A stretch of 39,415 nucleotides of DNA, taken from Minisyncoccota bacterium (GTDB lineage: Bacteria > Patescibacteriota > Minisyncoccia > Phycocordibacterales > UBA9973). This document shows positions 33,592-39,415 of the stretch, one piece after another (within the stretch, counting starts at the first letter, position 1; each line of letters opens with the position of its first letter). Location of the stretch: contig JAGOSH010000007.1 in the NCBI GenBank assembly GCA_018062425.1, positions 1 to 39,415 of the forward strand, in the 5' to 3' direction. Under the pieces are notes generated by a model. The model saw only the letters and a list, made by a program, of their open reading frames with translations. It was not told the origin of the DNA and did not search any database. Position numbers and translations under genes: made by a program.

Positions 33592-35235
33592 ATGCCACAA
33601 ATTTACTTAAACTGCTTAGATGCTACACCGAACCTTTTTGGTGTTTTTGATACGGCTATTGCACCAGGGTTGCTTTACTATGCCTATATGCCAATTATTC
33701 TACTTTCTTTATTATTTGGTTTATTAGTGTTTAGAAGCAATATAGAAAGTAATTTGTCTAGTAGGCTATTCTTTGGCTTAACGATAGCTTTCTCTCTGTT
33801 TTTATTGAATGAAATAGTTCAATGGATTGCCGTGCCTACAGCTTGGGTACACCTAGCTTGGGAGTTGTCCCCATTCTTTCAGGTGTTAATAATGCTGTTG
33901 CTTATGTACTTCATTTCTGTTTTTATAAACAGGTCTGATGTTGTTTATCAAAGAAAGCTTTTTTTTGCCTTACTTTTTTTGCCAGTTTTACTTTTTTTGC
34001 CGACTTCTGGGAACATGAGTTCTTTTGACTTTTTAAATTGTCAGGCTAATGTAGCGGCACTGTTTAATTATGTATATTTTTTACAGGGGTTAACAGTGAT
34101 TTTTATTGTATATGTTTGCTTGAAAAAATATTTTGCAGTCTCAGATCCAATTCATAAAAAGCAAATAATATACATATTATTTGGATCCGCTTCTTTTGCT
34201 ATAATTTTTGGTCTGTCTGATATTTTAGGCGAATTAACAAAAGCCTATGAAATAAATCTAATTGGTCCGCTGGGTATGCTTATTTTTCTTGGTTTCTTAA
34301 CATATATGATTGTTAAGTTCCAAGCATTCAATGTTAAGTTGTTTTCTGCGCAGGCTCTTGTTTGGGGGATGGTATTTTTCATCGGTACCCAATTTTTCTT
34401 TATACAGAATCCAGTTAACTTCTTCTTGAACGGTTTTACATTTGTTATGACTATAATTTTTGGTAACTACCTCATCGGTTCTGTAAAAAGAGAAATCGAA
34501 CAGAAAGAGTACCTAACCACGCTTAACCTGGAGCTCAAGGGTTTGATCAAACAAAGGGAAAACCTCGTCCACCTTATCACCCACAAGGTGAAGGGTTCAT
34601 TCACTCGTTCGAAATACATTTTTGCCGAGATGGTGGAGGGGAGCTTTGGCAAGCTAGATGACATGATTATGAAAATGGCCAAGAAAGGACTCGACTCAGA
34701 CAACGAGGGTATCCATACAGTTGATATGGTGTTGAATTCATTTAACCTAGGTAGTGGAATAGTGAAGTATGACATGAAGCCGATGGATTTAAAGAAAACA
34801 GTAGAGGATGTTCTGGGTGAAAAAGGATCCCGTGCCAAAGACAAAGGTCTGGCTGTGGAGACTCTAGCTCCAGATCCAGAGTACAAGGTAAACGGTGATG
34901 TGTTCTGGCTCAAAGAGGTGGTGAATAACTTCATAGAAAATTCTATCAGGTACTCGATCCAGGGCACCATTCATGTAAAGCTTGAAAAAGCAGATGGTAA
35001 AGTGAGGCTTAGCGTCAAGGATAATGGTGTGGGTCTGTCTGACGAGGACAAGAAGGGACTCTTCACCGAAGGTGGCCGGGGCAAGGATTCGCTCAAGATG
35101 AATGTGGACTCCACTGGTTACGGACTATTCTCGGTCAAGGTCATTGTACAGGCCCACGGTGGCCGTGTCTGGGCCGAGTCCGGTGGCAGGGGACTGGGTT
35201 CGACTTTCTACGTAGAATTGCCAGCATCGTCTTAA
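33592..35235 (+). CDS. Membrane sensor histidine kinase
   Basis: A 547-residue protein. About eight membrane helices fill residues 20-300, with no large periplasmic domain. The kinase part follows: LVHLITHKVKGSFTRSK (H331 phosphoacceptor), EVVNNFIENSIRYS (N box), VKDNGVGLSDED (G1), GYGLFSVKVIVQAHGGRVW (G2) and a GSTFYVELP end. The H box is not the usual HELRTP. No response regulator gene is adjacent, so it is an orphan here. The composition changes: the membrane half is AT-rich, while the kinase half from about 34490 has more G+C-rich codons like the housekeeping genes, suggesting a mosaic gene. Confidence 0.92.
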   Translation: MPQIYLNCLDATPNLFGVFDTAIAPGLLYYAYMPIILLSLLFGLLVFRSNIESNLSSRLFFGLTIAFSLFLLNEIVQWIAVPTAWVHLAWELSPFFQVLIMLLLMYFISVFINRSDVVYQRKLFFALLFLPVLLFLPTSGNMSSFDFLNCQANVAALFNYVYFLQGLTVIFIVYVCLKKYFAVSDPIHKKQIIYILFGSASFAIIFGLSDILGELTKAYEINLIGPLGMLIFLGFLTYMIVKFQAFNVKLFSAQALVWGMVFFIGTQFFFIQNPVNFFLNGFTFVMTIIFGNYLIGSVKREIEQKEYLTTLNLELKGLIKQRENLVHLITHKVKGSFTRSKYIFAEMVEGSFGKLDDMIMKMAKKGLDSDNEGIHTVDMVLNSFNLGSGIVKYDMKPMDLKKTVEDVLGEKGSRAKDKGLAVETLAPDPEYKVNGDVFWLKEVVNNFIENSIRYSIQGTIHVKLEKADGKVRLSVKDNGVGLSDEDKKGLFTEGGRGKDSLKMNVDSTGYGLFSVKVIVQAHGGRVWAESGGRGLGSTFYVELPASS

Positions 35236-35244
35236 AAAATCTTA

Positions 35245-35261
35245 CATAGGGTAACCCTATG
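35245..35261 (+). repeat. Perfect 17-base palindrome before a terminator
   Basis: CATAGGGT-A-ACCCTATG is complementary over eight pairs around a single base, 9 bases after the kinase stop and 17 bases before the terminator stem. In RNA it could fold as a six-pair stem with a GTAAC loop. Too short for an IS end; possibly a DNA-binding site. Confidence 0.5.
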
Positions 35262-35277
35262 GGAAATATATCTCTAC

Positions 35278-35308
35278 AAAACCGGCACCCTTGCCGGTTT
35301 TGTTTTTT
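35278..35308 (+). terminator. Rho-independent terminator after the histidine kinase gene
   Basis: AAAACCGGCA at 35278-35287 pairs with TGCCGGTTTT at 35292-35301 over 10 pairs with a four-base loop, followed by G and T6. Confidence 0.9.
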
Positions 35309-35316
35309 CGTGTTAG

Positions 35317-35344
35317 TTTGAGGATTGATTTTGTTGTTTACAAT
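35317..35344 (+). promoter_or_regulatory. Possible promoter of the M1 aminopeptidase gene
   Basis: TTTGAG at 35317-35322 and TACAAT at 35339-35344, 16 bases apart. It leaves a leader of about 40 bases or more before the ATG at 35394, unlike the leaderless pattern of other genes here. Confidence 0.4.
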
Positions 35345-35393
35345 CTCAAAAAAAATTCTCTAAATTAGTTCACCCACAAACTTTTTCACACAC

Positions 35394-37793
35394 ATGAAAA
35401 ACTTGTTCAGCCTCGCAGTGCTCCTACTGCTAACATTTTCTGCGCCGAATATTTCCGCGCAAAAACCCGAACCCGTACACGCGGGGGATTGCAACGGGAT
35501 TCAAATCTCGAAAACTGATATGGCTGTGTCTTTTGACTGGTCAAACGAAATTGTCAACTCAAAGGCAACAATTACGGCGTACATGTCCGACAATTCCCCT
35601 AAGCGCGTTAAGTTTTCCGCTAAGGGTAACTGGAACATTCTGTCAGTAAAAGTAAACGGCGCGGTGTCGGCTTGTGACCGCAAGGATTCCACAGAACTCA
35701 CAGTATTTTTCCCAGCCTCTACTTTACCTGGACAAGTTTCCATTGAAATCAATTACCGGGTTATTAAACCGCAAAAAGGGGTTTATTTTATAAATCCACG
35801 CGGCGAGGTACCAGGGCAGGCAAAACAAATTTGGGTCCAGGGAGAAATGGAAGATAATTCGTGGTGGATGCCAATACGCGAGATGTCGTCCGGTTGTTTG
35901 GACAAAGTAACAGGTTCTATCACACTGGATGTTCCGAGCAAGTTCACAACTGTTTCAAATGGGATCAAATTACCGTCGAAAAAGTTGAAAGGCGGAATGC
36001 GTAGAGATACGTGGCGGTTAGACAAACCACATTCACCATACCTCTGGACGTTCATAATTGGCGAGTTCGATGTGATAAAGGACAACACCGGCCGAGTACC
36101 GATTGAGTATTACGTTCAGCGGGGATATAAAGATTATGCAGAACAAATTTTCCCTAAAACCCGTGAACTTTTAGATTTCTTTTCCGAGCGTTTCGGTCCA
36201 TACCCTTGGCCAGCATACCGTCAGGTAATAGTGGAGAATTTTCAGTTTGGTGCTATGGAAAATACCACTTGTGTGGTATTCAACAAATCCTTTCAGGGTA
36301 CTCGGCGTGAGTTGCAGGGCAATATGCGTAATTTTGCAGTAGTTGCGCATGAGATGATGCACCACTGGTTTGGTGACCTGACAACCTGTAGCGGATGGGA
36401 CGATTTTACGCTTAATGAAGGTTGGGCTACTTACTCTGAATGGATTGCCATTGAGAAATTCTTTGGTAAACAAGCAGCGTTTGAATGGTTCAAGGTTGGT
36501 CGGGGTCAATACTTCGATCAGTGCAAAAAGGATGCACATCCGTTGATAGATTCAGTCAGGGCCAGCAAAAACTGTCATGACATGTTCGACGGGCACTCTT
36601 ACAAAAAGGGTGGTTGGGTTTATCGTAATCTAAATGAAATGGTTGGTGACTCTCTTTTCTATGCTTCGTGCCGATTGTACCTGACGGCGAATGCGTACAA
36701 GTATGCCGATTGGCATGATTTGCAAAGCGCTTTTGAAACAGTTTGTCATTGTGACCTCAGTTGGTACTTTGATGAGTGGGGTGGCCAGGTTGGTCACCCG
36801 ATAATTGACGTGCACACCGCGGTAATGGGTAACTATCTTGTTCTCGGGATCGAGCAGACACAGCGTAAAAGGTACGGATGGGAAGAATTTTATCTGGAAA
36901 GCATACCAACCGTAACCAAGTACAAGAGCGGTAAAGTTGAACAAGGATTTCTCCATATCGGGAATGTCGAGTTTGAAACAATGACCATTCCATTAGATGA
37001 CGGAGATAGCCTGCTTTTCTTTGCGATAGATCCTGACCGGACAGCTTTGGTGGACTGGCATTGGCACATGAGTCTACCTGAATATCAGGCCATACTTTGG
37101 GAGTGTGAAAATTTCCCGGCTCGCAGCGATGCTTTTGACTCTCTCACCGTTCACAAAGCGGAACTAAAAAACTGGAGCCAAATCTGCGACAGGGCAACAG
37201 ACGACATGAGTCCGAGCATTGCTTCAAGAGGTCTTGCTAATGTACCGATTGATTCCTTGTTCACCGAAAAAATGGCAGCCATTTATCTGGGTGACGGTCT
37301 TGATGTCAGGATTCGCAAAGCCGCACTTTCAAAACTGGATGGTCCGGAATGGCAGACAACCTTTGTCGCTCTTTGTGAGGACAAAGACCTGCAGATACAA
37401 GCACTGGCGCTCCAAAAATTGCTGACCGTGGACACTTTGAAAGCAACGCAAATTGCAATTTCCAAGTGGGCTGACATCCTGATGGATAAGCCTGTTGTTC
37501 ACGAACGGTTTATAACCAGGGCGCTGTTGGATGTTTTGCTGAATGCACCGGAAATTAACTTCAAGTTATGTGTGAAGTCTGTGTGCGAAAATGGCGGTCC
37601 TTATGTTTGGGGTGAACTTGAAGGTACGGAAGAAAAACCCGGTCCGATGACCAGGTGGCTCACGTCTTTAGATCGGATGGAAAGAGAAGATTTTTTCTTA
37701 CCTTGGCTTCGAAAGTTTGGTGACAGGTTTGCCGTCACCTTGAAGTATTTCGGCCCGAAGGTGCCGGCAGCCAGTACTGGTAGTGGCAAGTAA
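35394..37793 (+). CDS. Secreted M1 family aminopeptidase
   Basis: A 799-residue protein with a signal peptide (about 1-22, LFSLAVLLLLTFSAPNISAQ). M1 signatures: FGAMENTTCV (GAMEN at 286-290) and AHEMMHHWFGD with H319, E320, H323 and, 18 residues on, E342 in LNEGWATY. The C-terminal 230 residues are alpha-helical (HEAT-like). It trims N-terminal residues from peptides in the periplasm or outside. Signal peptide, cysteine content and codon style resemble Bacteroidota M1 proteins more than the neighbouring genes, and it is isolated between two terminators, so transfer from another phylum is plausible. It would supply amino acids to an auxotroph. Confidence 0.94.
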   Translation: MKNLFSLAVLLLLTFSAPNISAQKPEPVHAGDCNGIQISKTDMAVSFDWSNEIVNSKATITAYMSDNSPKRVKFSAKGNWNILSVKVNGAVSACDRKDSTELTVFFPASTLPGQVSIEINYRVIKPQKGVYFINPRGEVPGQAKQIWVQGEMEDNSWWMPIREMSSGCLDKVTGSITLDVPSKFTTVSNGIKLPSKKLKGGMRRDTWRLDKPHSPYLWTFIIGEFDVIKDNTGRVPIEYYVQRGYKDYAEQIFPKTRELLDFFSERFGPYPWPAYRQVIVENFQFGAMENTTCVVFNKSFQGTRRELQGNMRNFAVVAHEMMHHWFGDLTTCSGWDDFTLNEGWATYSEWIAIEKFFGKQAAFEWFKVGRGQYFDQCKKDAHPLIDSVRASKNCHDMFDGHSYKKGGWVYRNLNEMVGDSLFYASCRLYLTANAYKYADWHDLQSAFETVCHCDLSWYFDEWGGQVGHPIIDVHTAVMGNYLVLGIEQTQRKRYGWEEFYLESIPTVTKYKSGKVEQGFLHIGNVEFETMTIPLDDGDSLLFFAIDPDRTALVDWHWHMSLPEYQAILWECENFPARSDAFDSLTVHKAELKNWSQICDRATDDMSPSIASRGLANVPIDSLFTEKMAAIYLGDGLDVRIRKAALSKLDGPEWQTTFVALCEDKDLQIQALALQKLLTVDTLKATQIAISKWADILMDKPVVHERFITRALLDVLLNAPEINFKLCVKSVCENGGPYVWGELEGTEEKPGPMTRWLTSLDRMEREDFFLPWLRKFGDRFAVTLKYFGPKVPAASTGSGK

Positions 37794-37823
37794 TTTTTTT
37801 GAGATGAATAGAGATGTTTGAAT

Positions 37824-37860
37824 AAGCCGTCAGGGTCCAATAAGGAACCTGGCGGCTTTT
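37824..37860 (+). terminator. Terminator after the M1 aminopeptidase gene
   Basis: AAGCCGTCAGG pairs with the CCTGGCGGCTT region (about 37824-37838 with 37844-37858, one mismatch and one bulge), followed by a short T-run. Confidence 0.75.
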
Positions 37861-37884
37861 GTGTTCATATTTTTCTAGCCCAAT

Positions 37885-37912
37885 TTGCAAATTCTCGTTT
37901 CTGTGTTAGTAT
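37885..37912 (+). promoter_or_regulatory. Promoter of rpsF operon
   Basis: TTGCAA at 37885-37890 and TGT TAGTAT at 37904-37912 with 16 bases between boxes, then nine bases to ATG 37922. Confidence 0.55.
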
Positions 37913-37921
37913 GGGCGGTAT

Positions 37922-38410
37922 ATGAAAAAGGTTGAAAAAGAAGAAGTTATAGAGGGCGAGCTTAAAGTTTATGAGCTCGGCTATCTTCTAGTCCCTACTT
38001 TGGGGGAGGAAGAAGCACCATCCGTCTATGGAAATATAAAAGAACTTATTTCCAATTTAGGCGGGCAGTTTATTATGGACGATATGCCTAAGTTAATTCC
38101 TTTGGCCTATACTATGGATAAAGTTATCCAAAACGTCCGACACAAGTTCGACTCTGCCTATTTCGGCTGGGTTAAATTTGACATGCAGGCAGCTAAGGTC
38201 GAAGAACTAAAGAAGAAACTGGATCTGGACACCAATCTAGTCCGTTTCTTGATTACTAAGACTGTTCGAGAGAACACTGTAGCTGGCAAGAGGTTTGGTG
38301 ACCGCGTATTTACCAAGAGGAAGCCAACCACTCGCAAAGAAGGGGAAGAAGTAGTCGAAATCAACAAAGAAGAAATCGACAAGGAAATCGACGCTATGAT
38401 TGAGGCGTAA
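37922..38410 (+). CDS. rpsF: 30S ribosomal protein bS6
   Basis: A 162-residue protein. The core (YELGYLLVPTLGEEEAPSVYGNIKELI and LIPLAYTMDKVIQNVRHKFDSAYFGWVKFDM) is bS6, which binds 16S rRNA with bS18 in the platform. A charged tail (KEEIDKEIDAMIEA) extends it beyond the usual 95-130 residues. It starts an rpsF-ssb-rpsR run, the classical order; the usual fourth gene, rplI, is not here and a terminator ends the run. Confidence 0.93.
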   Translation: MKKVEKEEVIEGELKVYELGYLLVPTLGEEEAPSVYGNIKELISNLGGQFIMDDMPKLIPLAYTMDKVIQNVRHKFDSAYFGWVKFDMQAAKVEELKKKLDLDTNLVRFLITKTVRENTVAGKRFGDRVFTKRKPTTRKEGEEVVEINKEEIDKEIDAMIEA

Positions 38411-38465
38411 ATTATTAGTAATTAGGTACTAGTGACTATTTGCTAGAACCTAGAATCTAACTCGT

Positions 38466-38930
38466 ATGTACTTAAACAAAGCAATCGTCATAGGCAATCT
38501 AACCCGGGATCCCGAGTTAAAGTCTTTGCCATCTGGTATCAAAGTGTGCTCCTTTAGTGTAGCAACCAATCGTGTCTGGAAAGACAAGAACGGTGCTCGC
38601 CAAGAGGCCGCTGACTACCACAATGTCGTAGTGTTCGGACGCCAAGCAGAAACAGTCGCCCAATACATGAAAAAGGGTAATTCCATTCTAGTAGAAGGTC
38701 GCATGCAGACTCGCAGTTGGGACGACAAGACCTCTGGTGACAAGAAATACCGCACCGAGATCATCGCCGACAGGACTCAATTTGGTCCAAAGGGTGGCAG
38801 TACAGGAGGCCCAACCGGAGGCAGTGTAGCTCAAGGTGGGGGAATGCCTAAATCAGAACCGAATGACGACGGCAGTGATTCCATCGACTACCCAGAAGAA
38901 GACATCAATCCAGAAGATATACCATTTTAA
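38466..38930 (+). CDS. ssb: Single-stranded DNA-binding protein
   Basis: A 154-residue SSB. The OB fold is seen in [35 protein letters not shown] and [25 protein letters not shown]; the linker is glycine-rich ([17 protein letters not shown]) and the end is the acidic DIPF tip that recruits RecO and other partners. It lies between rpsF and rpsR as in most bacteria. The 55 bases before it carry no Shine-Dalgarno sequence. Confidence 0.96.
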   Translation: MYLNKAIVIGNLTRDPELKSLPSGIKVCSFSVATNRVWKDKNGARQEAADYHNVVVFGRQAETVAQYMKKGNSILVEGRMQTRSWDDKTSGDKKYRTEIIADRTQFGPKGGSTGGPTGGSVAQGGGMPKSEPNDDGSDSIDYPEEDINPEDIPF

Positions 38931-38941
38931 TTATAAAAAAT

Positions 38942-39142
38942 ATGAAACAAGATTATTTCTCAGCAAACAACATAAAGTTTATCGACTACAAGGACATCGA
39001 CATCTTGAAGCGCTTCCTAAACCCAAGCGGCAAGATCTTGTCCCACAAGCGAACTGGAGTAACCAGTAAGAATCAGCGCGCCCTGGCTACTGCCATCAAG
39101 AGAGCTCGCTTCCTAGGACTTCTACCTTTCGTAGCTAAATAA
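38942..39142 (+). CDS. rpsR: 30S ribosomal protein bS18
   Basis: A 66-residue protein with the S18 core [50 protein letters not shown]. It pairs with bS6 on the 30S platform. A strong terminator follows directly, with no rplI. Short but of normal family length for this lineage. Confidence 0.95.
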   Translation: MKQDYFSANNIKFIDYKDIDILKRFLNPSGKILSHKRTGVTSKNQRALATAIKRARFLGLLPFVAK

Positions 39143-39160
39143 ATCGAAATAAATTTAGAA

Positions 39161-39193
39161 TCAAAAAAACCTCCGAAATGGAGGTTTTTTTGA
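39161..39193 (+). terminator. Bidirectional terminator between rpsR and efp
   Basis: TCAAAAAAACCTCC at 39161-39174 pairs fully with GGAGGTTTTTTTGA at 39180-39193 with a five-base loop. The A-run and T-run on either side let it stop transcription from both rpsR and the convergent efp. Confidence 0.93.
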
Positions 39194-39204
39194 TGGGAGT
39201 CCAA

Positions 39205-39263
39205 ACTTGAGAAAATTCTCTCCCTACGTACTAAAGTAACCTCGCTCGAGAATTTTCCTAAGT
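39205..39263 (+). repeat. Inverted-repeat element before efp 3' end
   Basis: ACTTGAGAAAATTCTC at 39205-39220 pairs with GAGAATTTTCCTAAGT at 39248-39263 (14 of 16). The core GAAAATTCTC is perfect and itself partly palindromic. It also has TACGTAC (39235 region and 39290), and AAGTTCGGCTCG directly after the second arm resembles AAGTTCTCGGCTCG in the element at 11821-11925. Function unknown; it could be RNA from efp's 3' UTR or a DNA element. Confidence 0.55.
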
Positions 39264-39277
39264 TCGGCTCGAATGCG

Positions 39278-39415
39278 CTAGACTCGCTCTACGTACAGTC
39301 CAGTTTCAGTGTTGATTGATACTACGTCGCCTTCTTCGATAAACATCGGGGCGTTCAAAGTAGCACCGTTTTCGAGGGTTATGACTTTGTTACCGCCTTT
39401 GGCAGTGTCACCCTT
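39278..39415 (-). CDS. efp: Elongation factor P, 3' part only
   Basis: The minus strand from the window edge to TAG at 39278-39280 encodes 45 residues ending with GDTAKGGNKVITLENGATL, then APMFIEEGDVVSIN and TETGLYVERV, the conserved C-terminal OB domain of EF-P. EF-P relieves ribosome stalling at polyproline. The N-terminal part with the modified residue is outside, so its modification type cannot be judged. It converges with rpsR on a shared terminator. Confidence 0.93.
   Translation of the reverse strand, partial: KGDTAKGGNKVITLENGATLNAPMFIEEGDVVSINTETGLYVERV

Overview
The window looks like a chromosome segment of an ultra-small bacterium of the Candidate Phyla Radiation (Patescibacteria), most likely a Parcubacteria/Paceibacteria lineage. 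This is inferred from gene content and style: short, tightly packed genes, almost no Shine-Dalgarno sequences, many small membrane proteins, a ComEC-type DNA-uptake channel split into two genes, a eukaryal-like IleRS, and housekeeping genes mixed with isolated unknowns. The standard code is used: TAA, TAG and TGA all end genes here. No tRNA, rRNA, CRISPR array, prophage or transposase was seen.

Layout. 1-748 (minus): two tandem HIT proteins. 784-5778: recJ, rnhA and a split comEC, with a superoxide dismutase gene inverted between the two comEC parts. 5826-7690: an AT-rich pair of unknown genes, the second with a possible kinase-like motif. 7716-11818: glyA, a CYTH protein and a nucleotide-pool cluster (DNPH1-like hydrolase, tmk, NUDIX, dut). 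11942-19275: argS, a T-box leader and ileS, whose protein carries an inserted histidine-phosphatase domain, then a HAD gene broken by an in-frame amber codon, an SGNH hydrolase and recO. 19288-23341: a surface protein, glyS and a transglutaminase-like protein. 23338-24733 (minus): lysA behind a leader peptide that looks like a lysine attenuator. 24801-30243: M16 peptidase, AI-2E-type permease, metG, a CREST-like membrane protein, tatD and a small membrane protein. 30313-35235: membrane and sensor genes, partly AT-rich, including a DUF2156 protein, an unlisted 47-residue membrane protein and a histidine kinase. 35394-37793: a secreted M1 aminopeptidase flanked by terminators. 37922-39142: rpsF-ssb-rpsR. 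39278 to the end (minus): the 3' part of efp.

How it works together. Many genes that begin a transcription unit have an extended -10 box (TGn plus a TATAAT-like hexamer) ending only 6-9 bases before the start codon. This predicts leaderless mRNAs and decides several start codons (recJ 784, comEC 2957 GTG, DNPH1 9484, M16 24801, AI-2E 26099). It also exposes two short genes: the lysine leader peptide and the 47-residue membrane protein. Two amino-acid-sensing leaders lie in the window: a T-box reading tRNA-Ile before ileS, and a ribosome-stalling type attenuator before lysA.

The most unusual items are the histidine-phosphatase domain inside IleRS, the lysine-rich leader peptide of lysA, the ultrashort T-box with a transcription terminator, the interlocked divergent promoters in 16 bases between sod and the comEC C-terminal gene, and an in-frame palindromic insertion in recJ.
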